Shown here piece after piece: positions 46,470 to 56,266 of a stretch of 64,000 nt of DNA. Source of the DNA: Desulfonema magnum (lineage in GTDB: Bacteria > Desulfobacterota > Desulfobacteria > Desulfobacterales > 4be13); the NCBI RefSeq assembly GCF_017377395.1, contig NZ_CP061800.1:1302001-1366000 (forward strand), given 5' to 3'. The notes beneath the pieces are model-generated. The model saw only the letters and a program-made list of their open reading frames with translations, was not told the origin of the DNA and did no database searches. Each line of letters opens with the position of its first letter. Position 1 is the first letter of the stretch. Made by a program: the position numbers and the translations under genes.

Positions 46470-46871
46470 GAATGTCATCTCCGCCCCGGTTATTTACACC
46501 TCAGTTTTAAAATGAGTAATTTTTTAACTTTTTTAAATTGCAGCTTATATTTTTATGAGAAAGCCGTGCTGTGACATCAGTATCAGCATCGCTGCCGATA
46601 TCAGTACAAATATCTTATTCATTTTTCATCCCCTCCTGTTTCGGAAGATGCCATCCGGATACCATACAGAGAAAAAAATTCCAAGTTTTTTTCAGAAGAT
46701 ATTGAAATCCGGCCTCCTTTATGTTATTTACATAAAAAATCGGCTGAAAAATCAGCAAAGGCTCCTTTGTCACCCGGACAGATCAGTGATAATATTCCGA
46801 AATCACAGAGAGACACTTACAACTCTCCGTTTTTGTTTGATATAAAATTAACAAAAGTTTGTTTTTATTAA
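46470..46871. other. Intergenic region, nothing recognisable
   Basis: About 400 bp between two gene remnants. Short overlapping frames only; no repeat, RNA or regulatory site that I can support. Confidence 0.5.
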
Positions 46872-47066
46872 ACGAATGGTCAGTTTGAAAACATTGAAAA
46901 TCAATTCAAAGAAGATGAGGAATATACGCTCACAGCTTGGTGGACATGGAAAAATATTAAAGAAATTCTGTTTAAGGCAATCTGTAAAGATAATCAGGAG
47001 ATTCAAGAATTGTTGGACTATGCCTTGGACTTGTACATAAATCAACATGGCGAACTTACGCTATAA
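46872..47066 (+). pseudogene. C-terminal remnant of an unknown gene
   Basis: 64 sense codons without a start codon, entered directly after a TAA at 46869: NGQFENIENQFKEDEEYTLT, then WWTWKNIKEILFKAI and LLDYALDLYINQHGELTL. It looks like real protein, since a helical charged pattern is kept to the stop, but the 5' part is gone. I do not know the family. Confidence 0.45.
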
Positions 47067-47231
47067 AGCCGTTTAACCAAGCTTTTTGCTTATTACTATT
47101 CTCCTTTTCTGAAAAAATGATTACATTTCATATAGATATCCCATTAGGCTCCATAAACCACATCCTGATAATATTCTTAAAATGTATATAATCAATGACA
47201 TTCTAAATATTTTAGAACGGGAGAGCATGTT

Positions 47232-47570
47232 ATGAAAGATATGATAACATATAAGGGGTATCATGGTTCCGTTCATTACAGCGATGAAGATCGTGTTTTT
47301 CACGGTAAGATCGAATTTATTCAAAATTTGGTCAGCTACGAAGGGGTAGATGTCGAGGGATTGCGTAAAGCTTTCAAGGAAGCCGTGGATGATTATTTGG
47401 AACTTTGCAAAGAGGAGGGAACAGAGCCGGAGCAACCATTCAAGGGGAGTTTTAATGTCAGAACCGGAAGCGATCTGCATCGTAAGGCTGTGTTATTTGC
47501 CAAGGAAAAGGAAATCAACCTCAATAAAGTAGTGACGGAAGCTCTGGAAAGATATTTGTCAACAGGATAA
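47232..47570 (+). CDS. hicB: HicB-family antitoxin, without HicA
   Basis: 112 aa. The N-terminal HicB fold (YHGSVHYSDEDRVFHGKIEF, FKEAVDDYLELCKEEG) is followed by a ribbon-helix-helix-like end (SFNVRTGSDLHRKAVLFAKE and LNKVVTEALERYL), as in the larger HicB antitoxins. GGGAGA precedes the ATG. HicA toxin genes are short (~60 aa) and usually adjacent; I found none on either side, so this antitoxin is orphan or has lost its toxin. Confidence 0.8.
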   Translation: MKDMITYKGYHGSVHYSDEDRVFHGKIEFIQNLVSYEGVDVEGLRKAFKEAVDDYLELCKEEGTEPEQPFKGSFNVRTGSDLHRKAVLFAKEKEINLNKVVTEALERYLSTG

Positions 47571-47687
47571 TATAAATATCGGAAAATAACAGGAAGTGTC
47601 CTAACAAGGCTGTCGGAAATATCAGGGCGAGAAATTGTCCAATGCCTTGCCACTGACAACTGACGAGTAAATAATGAGGCAAATCAA

Positions 47688-49769
47688 ATGACAGAAAAAA
47701 TTCACTGGATAAAGACCCACTGTGCCAGAATGGATCATGGCGGCTGTGCCCTGCTGGTCGGTGTCAAAGACAACAAAATTGTTCAGGTCAAAGGAGACCC
47801 GGATGGTTATTTAAACAAAGGCTATGTGTGCCCAAAAGCACTGGCATCTCCGGATCGCCTTACTCATCCCTCCCGTCTCAGGCATCCTTTGAAAAGGAAG
47901 GGAAAACGCGGGGAGGGAAACTGGGAGAGAATATCGTGGCCTGAAGCCATTCAGACCATCTCTGAAAATCTCTCCAAAATCAGAGAAGGATACGGGGCAA
48001 AATCAGTGGCATTTTGCCAGGGAATGCCCAAAGGACTGGAACATTTTGTCCTGATCCGCCTGGCAAACCTTTTTGGTTCCCCCAATCTGGTTGCGGTTCA
48101 GGATGTCTGCCACGCGCCCCGTGAAGTCAGCGGAATGCACACCTGCGGGTTTTATCCTGTGGCGGATTTCCATCATCAGAGCAAGACAGTGATCTTATGG
48201 GGAAGCAATGTCACCGGAACCAATGAAGAAGGAGAGATATGCAGCCTGCTGTTAAATCAGATAAAACAGGGAACCGAACTGATTGTTGTGGATCCGAAAA
48301 AAACAGACCTTGCCAAAAAAGCCAAATTCTGGCTTCAGATAAAGCCCGGCACAGACAATGCCCTGGCTCTGGCCTTTCTGAACGTCATCATTGAAGAAGG
48401 GCTGTATGATAAGGCGTTTGTTGAAAATTGGACCCACGGTTTTGAAGAACTTGCAACCCATGTCAAAGATTACACACCGGAAAAGATGTCCCAGGCCACC
48501 TGGGTTCCCGCCGATCTTATCCGGGAGAGCGCGAGGTATTACGCTGCCTCCCATCCGGCAGCGATTCAGTGGGGAAATCCCATTGAGCAGAACATCAACA
48601 CTTTTGATACATCCCGCGCGCTTGTCTGTCTCATGGCCATATGCGGAAACCTTGATGTTCCCGGAGGCAATATTCAGGCAAACGAACCCCGCATTCTCGG
48701 TCTCGGGCCCTTTGTAAGAGCAGATCTGATCCCTTCAAAACGAAAGGAAATGATTCACGCACACCATCACACCATTCCCAGATTTATGACGGTTCCTCCT
48801 GCTTTTTTCAAAAAAGCTGTGCTTGAGGGATTCCCCTATCCGGTGCGGGGAGCTTACATTCAATGTGCCAATCCCCTGATGGGTTACACAGAAAGCCCCA
48901 GCACCTTTGACGCATTAATGAGCCTTGATTTTTTTGCCGTGTCCGACATTTTTATGACTCCCACGGCCTCTCTTGCGGACATTGTATTGCCCGCGGCAAC
49001 ACATTTTGAATTCAATGATATTGGTCACTACGGCCTCGGACATGGGCATATTCTGGCCCGTCCCAAAGTGGTTGATCCGCCGGAAGAATGCTGGCCTGAT
49101 ATGAAAATACTAAATGAACTGGGAAAAAATCTCACTTCCGGGGAATACTGGCATGAAGATTACGAAGGCTTTCTGGACATGCTTCTGAAACCGGCCGGAC
49201 TGAATTATGAGCAGTTTGTTGAACAGGGATATCTGAAGGGCGAAGACCGGTTCAAAAAATATGAGGCTTCAGGTTTTAAAACCCCCACAGGCAAAGCAGA
49301 ATTACGTCTCAGCCGGGCTGAAAAATTCAATCTGTCTCCCCTGCCCCGATTTACCGGGCCTCCGGAGGCAGATGATCCTGAATATCCGCTGATACTTACC
49401 AGTTCCAAAGACCGGTATTATCTTCATTCGTCTTACAGATGGGTGGAAAAATTAAGAAAACACAGTCCCCGGCCTGTCACGGAAATTCATCCTGAAACAG
49501 CCGCTGAATACGGTGTCGCTGAAGGGGATGAATTGGTTATTGAAACCCGGTCCGGTTCCATCACCCAGTTTGCACATCTCACTGAAAAGATTCAGCCAGG
49601 GGTGGTTTTCGCGGCTTACGGATGGTGGTTTCCCGAAGGAAAAAGCGAAACTCAGTATGAATGGAAAAGTGCCAACTTTAATATGCTTACCTCTGTAAAA
49701 ACATTGGGAAAAGAATTCGGCACACCCAATCTCAAAGGACTTTTGTGCAGGATCAGACGAAAAAAATGA
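47688..49769 (+). CDS. Molybdopterin oxidoreductase (DMSO-reductase family)
   Basis: 693 aa, cytoplasmic form (no Tat signal). Molybdopterin domain with GDPDGYLNKGYVCPKA, LILWGSNVTGTN-like VILWGSNVTGTNEEGE, VVDPKKTDLAKKA and SLADIVLPAATHFE, and a C-terminal dinucleotide-binding domain (TSSKDRYYLHS; ETAAEYGVAEGDELVIETR). At the N-terminal Fe-S site only Cys12, Cys20 and Cys48 are visible; the second ligand position is Asp16 (CARMDHGGC). A subfamily with CxRMDHGGC exists in anaerobes. Cys in QDVCHAPREVSG could sit near the Mo. No partner electron-transfer subunits are adjacent, so the substrate is unknown. Confidence 0.88.
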   Translation: MTEKIHWIKTHCARMDHGGCALLVGVKDNKIVQVKGDPDGYLNKGYVCPKALASPDRLTHPSRLRHPLKRKGKRGEGNWERISWPEAIQTISENLSKIREGYGAKSVAFCQGMPKGLEHFVLIRLANLFGSPNLVAVQDVCHAPREVSGMHTCGFYPVADFHHQSKTVILWGSNVTGTNEEGEICSLLLNQIKQGTELIVVDPKKTDLAKKAKFWLQIKPGTDNALALAFLNVIIEEGLYDKAFVENWTHGFEELATHVKDYTPEKMSQATWVPADLIRESARYYAASHPAAIQWGNPIEQNINTFDTSRALVCLMAICGNLDVPGGNIQANEPRILGLGPFVRADLIPSKRKEMIHAHHHTIPRFMTVPPAFFKKAVLEGFPYPVRGAYIQCANPLMGYTESPSTFDALMSLDFFAVSDIFMTPTASLADIVLPAATHFEFNDIGHYGLGHGHILARPKVVDPPEECWPDMKILNELGKNLTSGEYWHEDYEGFLDMLLKPAGLNYEQFVEQGYLKGEDRFKKYEASGFKTPTGKAELRLSRAEKFNLSPLPRFTGPPEADDPEYPLILTSSKDRYYLHSSYRWVEKLRKHSPRPVTEIHPETAAEYGVAEGDELVIETRSGSITQFAHLTEKIQPGVVFAAYGWWFPEGKSETQYEWKSANFNMLTSVKTLGKEFGTPNLKGLLCRIRRKK

Positions 49770-49773
49770 AAAA

Positions 49774-50661
49774 TCAGTAGGTCAAAAACTTTTTCCGGAG
49801 TGCAAAAATAGAGCGAAGCGGTTTTTTGCATCCTGTCGGAATCATCCGAATGAATGTCCGGTACAAAAAACCGCTTCGCTTTATTTTTGCACTCCGGCTT
49901 TCTGCAAAAAACCGCTTCGCTTTATTTTTGCACTCCGGCTTTCTGCAAAAAACCGCTTCGCTTTATTTTTGCACTCCGGCTTTCTGCAAAAAACCGCTTC
50001 GCTTTATTTTTGCACTCCGGCTTTCTGCAAAAAACCGCTTCGCTTTATTTTTGCACTCCGGCTTTCTGCAAAAAACCGCTTCGCTTTATTTTTGCACTCC
50101 GGCTTTCTGCAAAAAACCGCTTCGCTTAATTTTTGCACTCCGGCTTTCTGCAAAAAACCGCTTCGCTTAATTTTTGCACTCCGGCTTTCTGCAAAAAACC
50201 GCTTCGCTTAATTTTTGCACTCCGGCTTTCTGCAAAAAACCGCTTCGCTTTATTTTTGCACTCCGGCTTTCTGCAAAAAACCGCTTCGCTTAATTTTTGC
50301 ACTCCGGCTTTCTGCAAAAAACCGCTTCGCTTTATTTTTGCACTCCGGCTTTCTGCAAAAAACCGCTTCGCTTAATTTTTGCACTCCGGCTTTCTGCAAA
50401 AAACCGCTTCGCTTAATTTTTGCACTCCGGCTTTCTGCAAAAAACCGCTTCGCTTTATTTTTGCACTCCGGCTTTCTGCAAAAAACCGCTTCGCTTAATT
50501 TTTGCACTCCGGCTTTCTGCAAAAAACCGCTTCGCTTAATTTTTGCACTCCGGCTTTCTGCAAAAAACCGCTTCGCTTAATTTTTGCACTCCGGCTTTCT
50601 GCAAAAAACCGCTTCGCTTAATTTTTGCACTCCGGCTTTATGAAAATTTTCCATCTGCTGA
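49774..50661. repeat. 19-copy 41-bp minisatellite held within a terminal-inverted-repeat element
   Basis: ACTCCGG recurs exactly every 41 bp from 49891 to 50629, 19 units of CTTTCTGCAAAAAACCGCTT plus CGCTTTATTTTTGCACTCCGG. The only frequent variant is CTTTATTT against CTTAATTT. An inverted unit (49796-49832) precedes the array. The outer ends, TCAGTAGGTCAAAAACTTTTT at 49774 and the complement of TCAGCAGATGGAAAATTTTC ending at 50661, resemble the ends of elements D and E. Open frames across it arise because 41 is coprime to 3. Confidence 0.92.
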
Positions 50662-50685
50662 AAATGAACAACAAAGGGGGAAGAT

Positions 50686-51003
50686 ATGAAATTTGCTGGT
50701 ACATGGCATATTGTTGAAATGGAAATGTGGGATGAAAGTTATTTTAATATGGAAGTACAGGCCTATATTAAAATCAATAAAAAGGGCAACGGAAATTTCC
50801 AGTTCGGATTAGTCACCGGATATATTGACGGTGAATTCATAAAAGAAGATGAAAAACTTGAATTCACATGGGAAGGCAATGATGAAATGGACACTGCTTC
50901 TGGCAGCGGCTGGGTTAAGATGAAAGAAAAAGATATTATTGAGGGGAAAATTAAATTTCATATGGGGGACCGTTCAATGTTTACAGCAAAACGTGCCAAA
51001 TAG
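50686..51003 (+). CDS. Conserved hypothetical protein (105 aa)
   Basis: Begins MKFAGTWHIVEMEMWDESYF, with a beta-rich pattern (FQFGLVTGYIDGEF, KLEFTWEGNDEMD, KDIIEGKIKFHMGD) suggesting a small lipocalin-like or beta-barrel fold. AAGGGGGAAGAT precedes the ATG. No signal peptide. Homologues of this general type occur near toxin-antitoxin and accessory genes, but no function is known to me. Confidence 0.7.
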   Translation: MKFAGTWHIVEMEMWDESYFNMEVQAYIKINKKGNGNFQFGLVTGYIDGEFIKEDEKLEFTWEGNDEMDTASGSGWVKMKEKDIIEGKIKFHMGDRSMFTAKRAK

Positions 51004-51065
51004 TTTTCCAAAAGACCTTCAAGGTTTTGAAAATCCCGCAGGTCTGATGTTCTTTTTTTGCCTTT

Positions 51066-51227
51066 TGCCGAACGGGGTTGCAACCCCATACGCACCAAGC
51101 TAAGGATATGACATTCTGATTTTATTGAAACTGACCGGGCGACGGCCGAAAGGCAAAACCTTTATTTTCGGGCGTTCCGGAATCATAAAAATCCTTAGCC
51201 TGATGCATATGGGTTGCCCCCCGTCCG
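51066..51227. mobile_element. Palindromic GAACGGGGTTGCAACCCC element
   Basis: GCCGAACGGGGTTGCAACCC at the left is matched by the complement of GGGTTGCCCCCCGTCCGGCA at the right, and the next ~20 bp (CATACGCACCAAGCTAAGGA) also pair imperfectly with TCCTTAGCCTGATGCATATG. A single end of the same family is at 57815-57855. Confidence 0.7.
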
Positions 51228-51667
51228 GCAACGTCCTGCAAATCTGACATTCCCCGACCCAAGTAGGAAATTACTACCTCTGAATACTCTCTTTGCCCCA
51301 TTGACGCAGCTTCCTGTTTTATGACATAACCTAAAAATCATTGGGAACTGGGATATCATCTCAAGATTAAAAGTAATAACCAAAAGCTCACGTTATCTCA
51401 GAAAAACAATTTCTCTGTGTTGTCTCCGCACGTTTTGAAGCACCCGCATTTTGACAAGTATTTTTTTACAGGAAAACTGAATCCTTTTTTTAATATCAGA
51501 ATTCAGTGGCTCGGACATATTTTATAACATATTTTTACAATATCTGGAGATTTTGATTTCAAAGCTTTAAACCATTTAATTTCAATAGGTTACAGTTAAA
51601 AGTTCCTCTAATTTTCAAAAACCGTCCGAACCATTGAGAATTGAAACATTTAAAAATATCATGATGT
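51228..51667. other. AT-rich intergenic region
   Basis: 440 bp with no gene, repeat family or regulatory site that I can support. Confidence 0.5.
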
Positions 51668-51800
51668 AAGGGCGCGTTTCCATTTACCGGTCAGCGCTGT
51701 AAGTATCTGGTTTATAAAGATTCAGTTTTATAATCGTTTTAATCAAATCAGTTAAATCAGTTACTTACATAATATACCGGGAAAATGGGAATGCGCCCTA
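51668..51800. mobile_element. 133-bp inverted-repeat element upstream of dksA
   Basis: AGGGCGCGTTTCCATTTACC at the left pairs with the complement of the right end GGGAAAATGGGAATGCGCCC with few mismatches. AT-rich core. Confidence 0.65.
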
Positions 51801-51975
51801 ATTTAATTTATCTTCAGAATTGCTTTTTTGTAACTGCTTTATTTTAAATAATATTAAGACAAATCTTCATTTGAACGTGACAGATATGATATTTTTTTAT
51901 TTACATAAAAATTAAATCATGTCATATTTAATCTTTTTTAAATTTATAATAATGGTGCATTTCAGAGGTTTGACC

Positions 51976-52338
51976 ATGAAGAAAAAAGATAAGGAATATT
52001 TTAAAGCCCTTCTGATTAAACAGATGGAAGATCTGTTGGACCAGGCAGGAGATACTGTGTCGGGCATGACTGTTCAAAAAGAAAATTTTCCGGATCCTAC
52101 AGACCGCGCTTCCCTTGAGTCGGATCGGAATTTTATGCTCAGGATAAGAGACAGAGAGCATAAACTCATTAAAAAAATTAAAAAAGCCCTTGCGCGCATT
52201 GAAGATGACACATTCGGGATTTGTGACAAATGCGGCGAAGACATCGGCATAGAACGGCTTAAAGCCAGACCTGTTACAACCCAGTGTATCGAGTGTAAAA
52301 CCAAAGAGGAGGCTAAAGAGAGGGCCCTTGGCTTGTAA
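51976..52338 (+). CDS. dksA: DksA-type RNA-polymerase-binding regulator
   Basis: 120 aa from ATG 51976 (CAGAGGTTTGACC upstream; an earlier in-frame ATG lacks a ribosome site). N-terminal coiled coil (KEYFKALLIKQMEDLLDQAG), DPTDRAS with the coiled-coil tip acidic residues, and the four-Cys zinc finger CDKCGEDIGIERLKARP with CIEC. DksA binds the secondary channel of RNA polymerase and acts with ppGpp in the stringent response. Its last codons overlap the next gene. Confidence 0.92.
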   Translation: MKKKDKEYFKALLIKQMEDLLDQAGDTVSGMTVQKENFPDPTDRASLESDRNFMLRIRDREHKLIKKIKKALARIEDDTFGICDKCGEDIGIERLKARPVTTQCIECKTKEEAKERALGL

Positions 52339-53212
52339 TAAATCTGTAAGGATTGACCTTCATGTTCACTCCGATGCTTCGGATGGCACACTTTCTCCAT
52401 CTGAAATACTTGTCATGGCTCAGAAATTTAAACTCGGGGCGATTGCCATCACAGATCATGATACGATTGCCGGTTCAAAAGAGGCCATTTCTATCGGAAT
52501 TCCCCCTTCGATTAAGTTTTTAACCGGTATTGAGATAAGTGCGGCATCTCCCCCTTCTTATCCCTGTACCGGAAGCTTTCATATACTGGGCTATGGGATA
52601 CGTCTGGATGATCCTGTTTTAAATCAGACCCTTGATGTTCTTCAGAAAGCGAGAAAAAACCGAAATCCCCAAATTATAGAACGTCTGAATCATCTGGGAA
52701 TTTCTCTTTCTTTAAACGAGGTGCTGGAGAACTTCGGAGAAGGTCAGGTTGGCAGACCTCATATTGCCCGGGCAATGATAAAAAAAGGGATTGTCAAATC
52801 TGTCAATGAAGCATTTGACAGATATCTGGCGAACGGCAAACCCGCGTATGTTGATAAATATCGAATAGATTGCAGTCAGGCAATTGAGGTCATACTCGGA
52901 GCCGGGGGCGTTCCTGTTCTTGCCCATCCGATACTCCTGAACCCCCTTGACGGTAAGCCGCTTGAAGATCTGATCCGCATTTTAAAACCAATGGGACTTA
53001 AAGGAATTGAGGTCTATTATCCGGAACATTCGCCCGGTCATATCGTCCTTTATTCTGAAATTGCCAGCCGCTACGGCCTGCTGCTGACAGGAGGGACGGA
53101 TTTTCACGGTGCTGTAAAGCCGGACATAAAAATGGGATCAGGCAGAGGGGATTTTTTTGTGCCATACGCCTTATATGAAAAATTAGTTTTATCAATTACC
53201 AGTGATCAGTAA
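52328..53212 (+). CDS. PHP-domain phosphoesterase (TrpH/RNase AM-like)
   Basis: 294 aa, TTG start overlapping the dksA stop by 11 bp with GAGAGGG upstream; translation is probably coupled. The PHP metal site is visible: DLHVHSDASDG, ITDHDTIAG, the Glu of GIEISAAS, VLAHP and GGTDFHG. The family includes 3',5'-nucleoside bisphosphate phosphatases and the 5'-to-3' exonuclease RNase AM of E. coli. With rnc downstream, an RNA-turnover role is plausible. Confidence 0.88.
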   Translation: MACNKSVRIDLHVHSDASDGTLSPSEILVMAQKFKLGAIAITDHDTIAGSKEAISIGIPPSIKFLTGIEISAASPPSYPCTGSFHILGYGIRLDDPVLNQTLDVLQKARKNRNPQIIERLNHLGISLSLNEVLENFGEGQVGRPHIARAMIKKGIVKSVNEAFDRYLANGKPAYVDKYRIDCSQAIEVILGAGGVPVLAHPILLNPLDGKPLEDLIRILKPMGLKGIEVYYPEHSPGHIVLYSEIASRYGLLLTGGTDFHGAVKPDIKMGSGRGDFFVPYALYEKLVLSITSDQ

Positions 53213-53337
53213 CCTTTGGCTACTGCTGGCTGCTGATAAGTATCTGTCCATAAATTTTCCAGCATTTTTCTGATCCGGAGTACCCAAGTTTTGTTTCAGC
53301 ATTCCGGAAAAAATAGCGAAAAATTTTTGCCCGGGTA

Positions 53338-53378
53338 TTTAACTGATAACTGATAACTGACAACTGACAACTGACAAC
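53338..53378. repeat. (AACTGAT/AACTGAC)n heptanucleotide array directly before rnc
   Basis: Six 7-bp units, AACTGAT AACTGAT AACTGAC AACTGAC AACTGAC AAC, run into the ATG of rnc. They occupy the place of a ribosome-binding site. Confidence 0.85.
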
Positions 53379-54065
53379 ATGGAGATTTCAGAATTAGAAG
53401 AAAAACTTCTATATAAATTTAAGAATAAATTTTTTTTGGATGAGGCGTGCCGCCACAGCTCTTATGTTAATGAACAAATTGCGACGGATCTGCGGGACAA
53501 TGAGCGACTTGAATTTTTGGGCGATGCGGTTTTAAGCCTTGTTGTGGGACATCTTCTCATGCAGAATTATCCGGATCTGCCTGAGGGAGATCTGTCCAGA
53601 ATGCGTGCCAGCCTGGTGAATGAATATCAATTGGCAAAAATCGCAAAAATGATTGACCTTGGTTCTTATGTAAAACTCGGCAAGGGAGAAATTCAGACAG
53701 ACGGGCGGAAAAAAAAATCCATACTGGCCGATACCTTTGAAGCCGTTATCGCGGCTGTCTATTTGGACGGCGGTTTTGACGCGGCATTCAAATTTATTAA
53801 AAATCATTTCTCAACACTGCTTCCTTCTATCGGGACCTCGGCTTCAAATTATGATTACAAAAGCCAACTTCAGGAAATTGTTCAGGTCTCTCAGAGAGTG
53901 ACACCTTTTTACAAAGTGATACAGGAAAGCGGACCTGATCATGATAAGACTTTTATTGTGCAAATAAATGTGGGTGAGTTTTCTATTAAAGGTGTTGGGA
54001 AAAGTAAAAAAATGGCGGAACAAGATGCCGCAAGAAGAGCGATTGAGACTCTGGAACTGGAATAA
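53379..54065 (+). CDS. rnc: Ribonuclease III
   Basis: 228 aa, standard length. The RNase III signature NERLEFLGDAVLSLVVG includes metal ligands Glu and Asp; the second catalytic set is DTFEAVIAAVYLDGG. The dsRNA-binding domain covers ~155-228 (YKSQLQEIVQ, GVGKSKKMAEQDAARRA). It cleaves double-stranded RNA in rRNA and mRNA maturation. The start codon follows a heptamer array with no Shine-Dalgarno. Confidence 0.96.
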   Translation: MEISELEEKLLYKFKNKFFLDEACRHSSYVNEQIATDLRDNERLEFLGDAVLSLVVGHLLMQNYPDLPEGDLSRMRASLVNEYQLAKIAKMIDLGSYVKLGKGEIQTDGRKKKSILADTFEAVIAAVYLDGGFDAAFKFIKNHFSTLLPSIGTSASNYDYKSQLQEIVQVSQRVTPFYKVIQESGPDHDKTFIVQINVGEFSIKGVGKSKKMAEQDAARRAIETLELE

Positions 54066-54068
54066 CGT

Positions 54069-55106
54069 ATGAAACCATCTGAGAAACCGTTTGTCATTCC
54101 TGTTTTTATCCCTCATGTGGGATGTCCTCATCAGTGCATTTTCTGCAACCAGACAGCGGTAACCAACGTGAAACGGGAGATTATTTCTCCGGAACATCTC
54201 CGCTTATTAATCAACGGATTTCTGAATTACAAGGGAGCGCACAGGAAAACAGTTCAAATCGCATTCTATGGTGGAAATTTTCTGGGAATCAACAGAAAAG
54301 ATATGGAAATGCTGCTTCAGGAAGCTGCCTGGTTTGTACACGAGGGAAAGGCTGACAGCATCCGATTTTCAACCCGCCCGGATACCATAAATGATAAACG
54401 TCTTGATATGATAAAAGATTTTCCCGTTGCCACCATTGAAATCGGGGCCCAGTCCATGGATAACCAGGTCCTGAGAATGGCGCACCGCGGCCACACAGCA
54501 ACGGATACAGAAAAAGCAGCTTATCTGCTAAGAGAACGAAATTACGAACTCGGCATACAGATGATGACCGGCCTGCCAGGAGATGATGAAACCAAGACCC
54601 TTGACACTGCTCGCGGCATTGCCGGACTTTCGCCTGATTTTGTAAGAATTTATCCCACGCTGGTTCTTGAAAAAAGTATGCTCGCCCAATTGTACAACAG
54701 CGGGAAATATTCCCCTATGTCCCTTGAGGAATGTGTCACCCTTGTGAAAAAGATTTACCTCTTATTCAGGGAAAAAAAGATTCCGGTCATACGCATGGGA
54801 CTTCAGGTATCAGAGGACCTTGAAAAAGGAGCGAAAATTCTGGCAGGACCTTATCATCCTGCTTTCGGACACCTTGTTCACTCAGAAATATTTCTCGACA
54901 TGGCTGTCTCATCAATATCAGACTTGGGAAATGGTCCGTATGAAGCGATTTCCATAAAAGTGCATCCGCGAAATATTTCCGAAATGAGAGGATTGAAAAA
55001 TAAAAACATTGAAATCCTTAAAAACAGATTTCAGGTAAACACCATAGACATTGTTCCTGATGCCTCAGTTTCAGAAAAAGCGTTACATCTTGCACAGTGC
55101 CGGTGA
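54069..55106 (+). CDS. Radical SAM protein (Elp3-like fold)
   Basis: 345 aa, three bases after the rnc stop. The 4Fe-4S/SAM cysteines are in [13 protein letters not shown] (Cx3Cx2C), followed by [18 protein letters not shown] [16 protein letters not shown] and [13 protein letters not shown]. These are the marks of the Elp3/oxygen-independent coproporphyrinogen III oxidase-like radical SAM group. Homologues next to rnc are common in this phylum. No acetyltransferase domain is present, so it is not a full Elp3; the substrate is unknown. Confidence 0.88.
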   Translation: MKPSEKPFVIPVFIPHVGCPHQCIFCNQTAVTNVKREIISPEHLRLLINGFLNYKGAHRKTVQIAFYGGNFLGINRKDMEMLLQEAAWFVHEGKADSIRFSTRPDTINDKRLDMIKDFPVATIEIGAQSMDNQVLRMAHRGHTATDTEKAAYLLRERNYELGIQMMTGLPGDDETKTLDTARGIAGLSPDFVRIYPTLVLEKSMLAQLYNSGKYSPMSLEECVTLVKKIYLLFREKKIPVIRMGLQVSEDLEKGAKILAGPYHPAFGHLVHSEIFLDMAVSSISDLGNGPYEAISIKVHPRNISEMRGLKNKNIEILKNRFQVNTIDIVPDASVSEKALHLAQCR

Positions 55107-55140
55107 ATTCAAATTTCAAGTTTCAAAAAAAGGATACCCC

Positions 55141-56013
55141 ATGAAAGGCATCATACTTGCAGGCGGATCAGGCACACGGCTTTATCCCATTACCCGGGTG
55201 GTCAGCAAACAACTGCTTCCGGTTTATGACAAACCCATGGTATTCTATCCGCTTTCTGTGCTGATGCTGGCAGGAATACAGGAAATTCTTGTTATTTCAA
55301 CACCGCATGATCTCCCGCTTTTCAAAAAACTTTTGGGGGACGGCTCACAATGGGGAATTTCTTTTGAGTACGCGGAACAGCCCCGTCCCGAAGGACTTGC
55401 CCAGGCATTTATTATCGGACGGGAGTTTGTCGGAAATGGTGATGTCTGTCTGATACTGGGAGATAATATATTCTATGGTTACGGCCTTACCGGACAACTG
55501 AATCAGGCAAAAACAGAGAACAGGGGCGCGACCGTTTTCGGATACTGGGTAAAAGACCCTCAGCGTTACGGAGTTGTGAGTTTTGATGAATCAGGCAATG
55601 CTGCCGACATCGAAGAAAAACCTGAAAACCCCAAATCCAACTATGCAGTAACGGGTTTGTATTTTTATGACAATCAGGTTCTTGATATTGCAGCGGCGCT
55701 GAAGCCTTCGTCAAGGGGAGAGCTTGAAATTACTGATGTCAATACAGTCTATCTGAAGATGGGAAAACTCCGGGTGGAAAGACTTGGCAGAGGCATTGCC
55801 TGGCTTGATACCGGAACGCATGAAACACTGATGCAGGCATCTGCTTTTATTGAGGCCATTGAAAACAGGCAGGGACTTAAAGTCGCGTGCATTGAAGAGA
55901 TTGCTTATCGAAAAGGCTATATTGACGCGGCCCGGGTGGAAAATCTGGCCCAGCCTTTTTTACAAAACAGTTACGGACAGTATCTTATCAACATGATTCA
56001 TCATCAGTATTAA
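55141..56013 (+). CDS. rfbA: Glucose-1-phosphate thymidylyltransferase
   Basis: 290 aa from ATG 55141 (AAAGGAT upstream). Nucleotidyltransferase motif [46 protein letters not shown] and the C-terminal [14 protein letters not shown] are typical of RfbA/RmlA. It makes dTDP-glucose, the first step to dTDP-L-rhamnose. A short AAGTTTC heptamer run (TTTCAAGTTTC) lies 10-30 bp before the ATG. rfbC and rfbD follow; rfbB is not in the window. Confidence 0.95.
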   Translation: MKGIILAGGSGTRLYPITRVVSKQLLPVYDKPMVFYPLSVLMLAGIQEILVISTPHDLPLFKKLLGDGSQWGISFEYAEQPRPEGLAQAFIIGREFVGNGDVCLILGDNIFYGYGLTGQLNQAKTENRGATVFGYWVKDPQRYGVVSFDESGNAADIEEKPENPKSNYAVTGLYFYDNQVLDIAAALKPSSRGELEITDVNTVYLKMGKLRVERLGRGIAWLDTGTHETLMQASAFIEAIENRQGLKVACIEEIAYRKGYIDAARVENLAQPFLQNSYGQYLINMIHHQY

Positions 56014-56093
56014 ACTCGTTCTCAGGCAGAGCCTGGAACGAGAATATGTTTGCAATTTGTTGTTTCCACAGTTATTCCTACCTTCCGTTTTTA

Positions 56094-56266
56094 TAAACTA
56101 ACACCATGTGCAACTTTTTTTTAACTGAAGAAAATAACGGACAGATGAATGCCACAAAGGCACAAAGGCACAAAGGCACAAAGGCACACAAATCGCCTTC
56201 GTGAGCCTTTGTGCCTTTGTGCCTTTGTGGCATTATTTGTGGCATATAGCGTAAACTAACACCATG
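56094..56266. mobile_element. 143-bp palindromic insert flanked by 15-bp direct repeats at the rfbC start
   Basis: TAAACTAACACCATG occurs at 56094-56108 and 56252-56266, the second containing the rfbC start codon. The insert has (AAAGGCAC)n pairing with (GTGCCTTT)n around CGCCTTCGTGAG. The direct repeats look like a target duplication or a slippage product. Confidence 0.75.

Noticed and set aside
49826..50580. Open frames of 80-121 aa encoding FCTPAFCKKPLRFIF-type repeats
   Set aside because: Products of a 41-bp repeat read in any frame; no conserved domain and no ribosome site.
49866..50640. CRISPR array
   Set aside because: Period 41 without variable spacers; simple tandem repeat.
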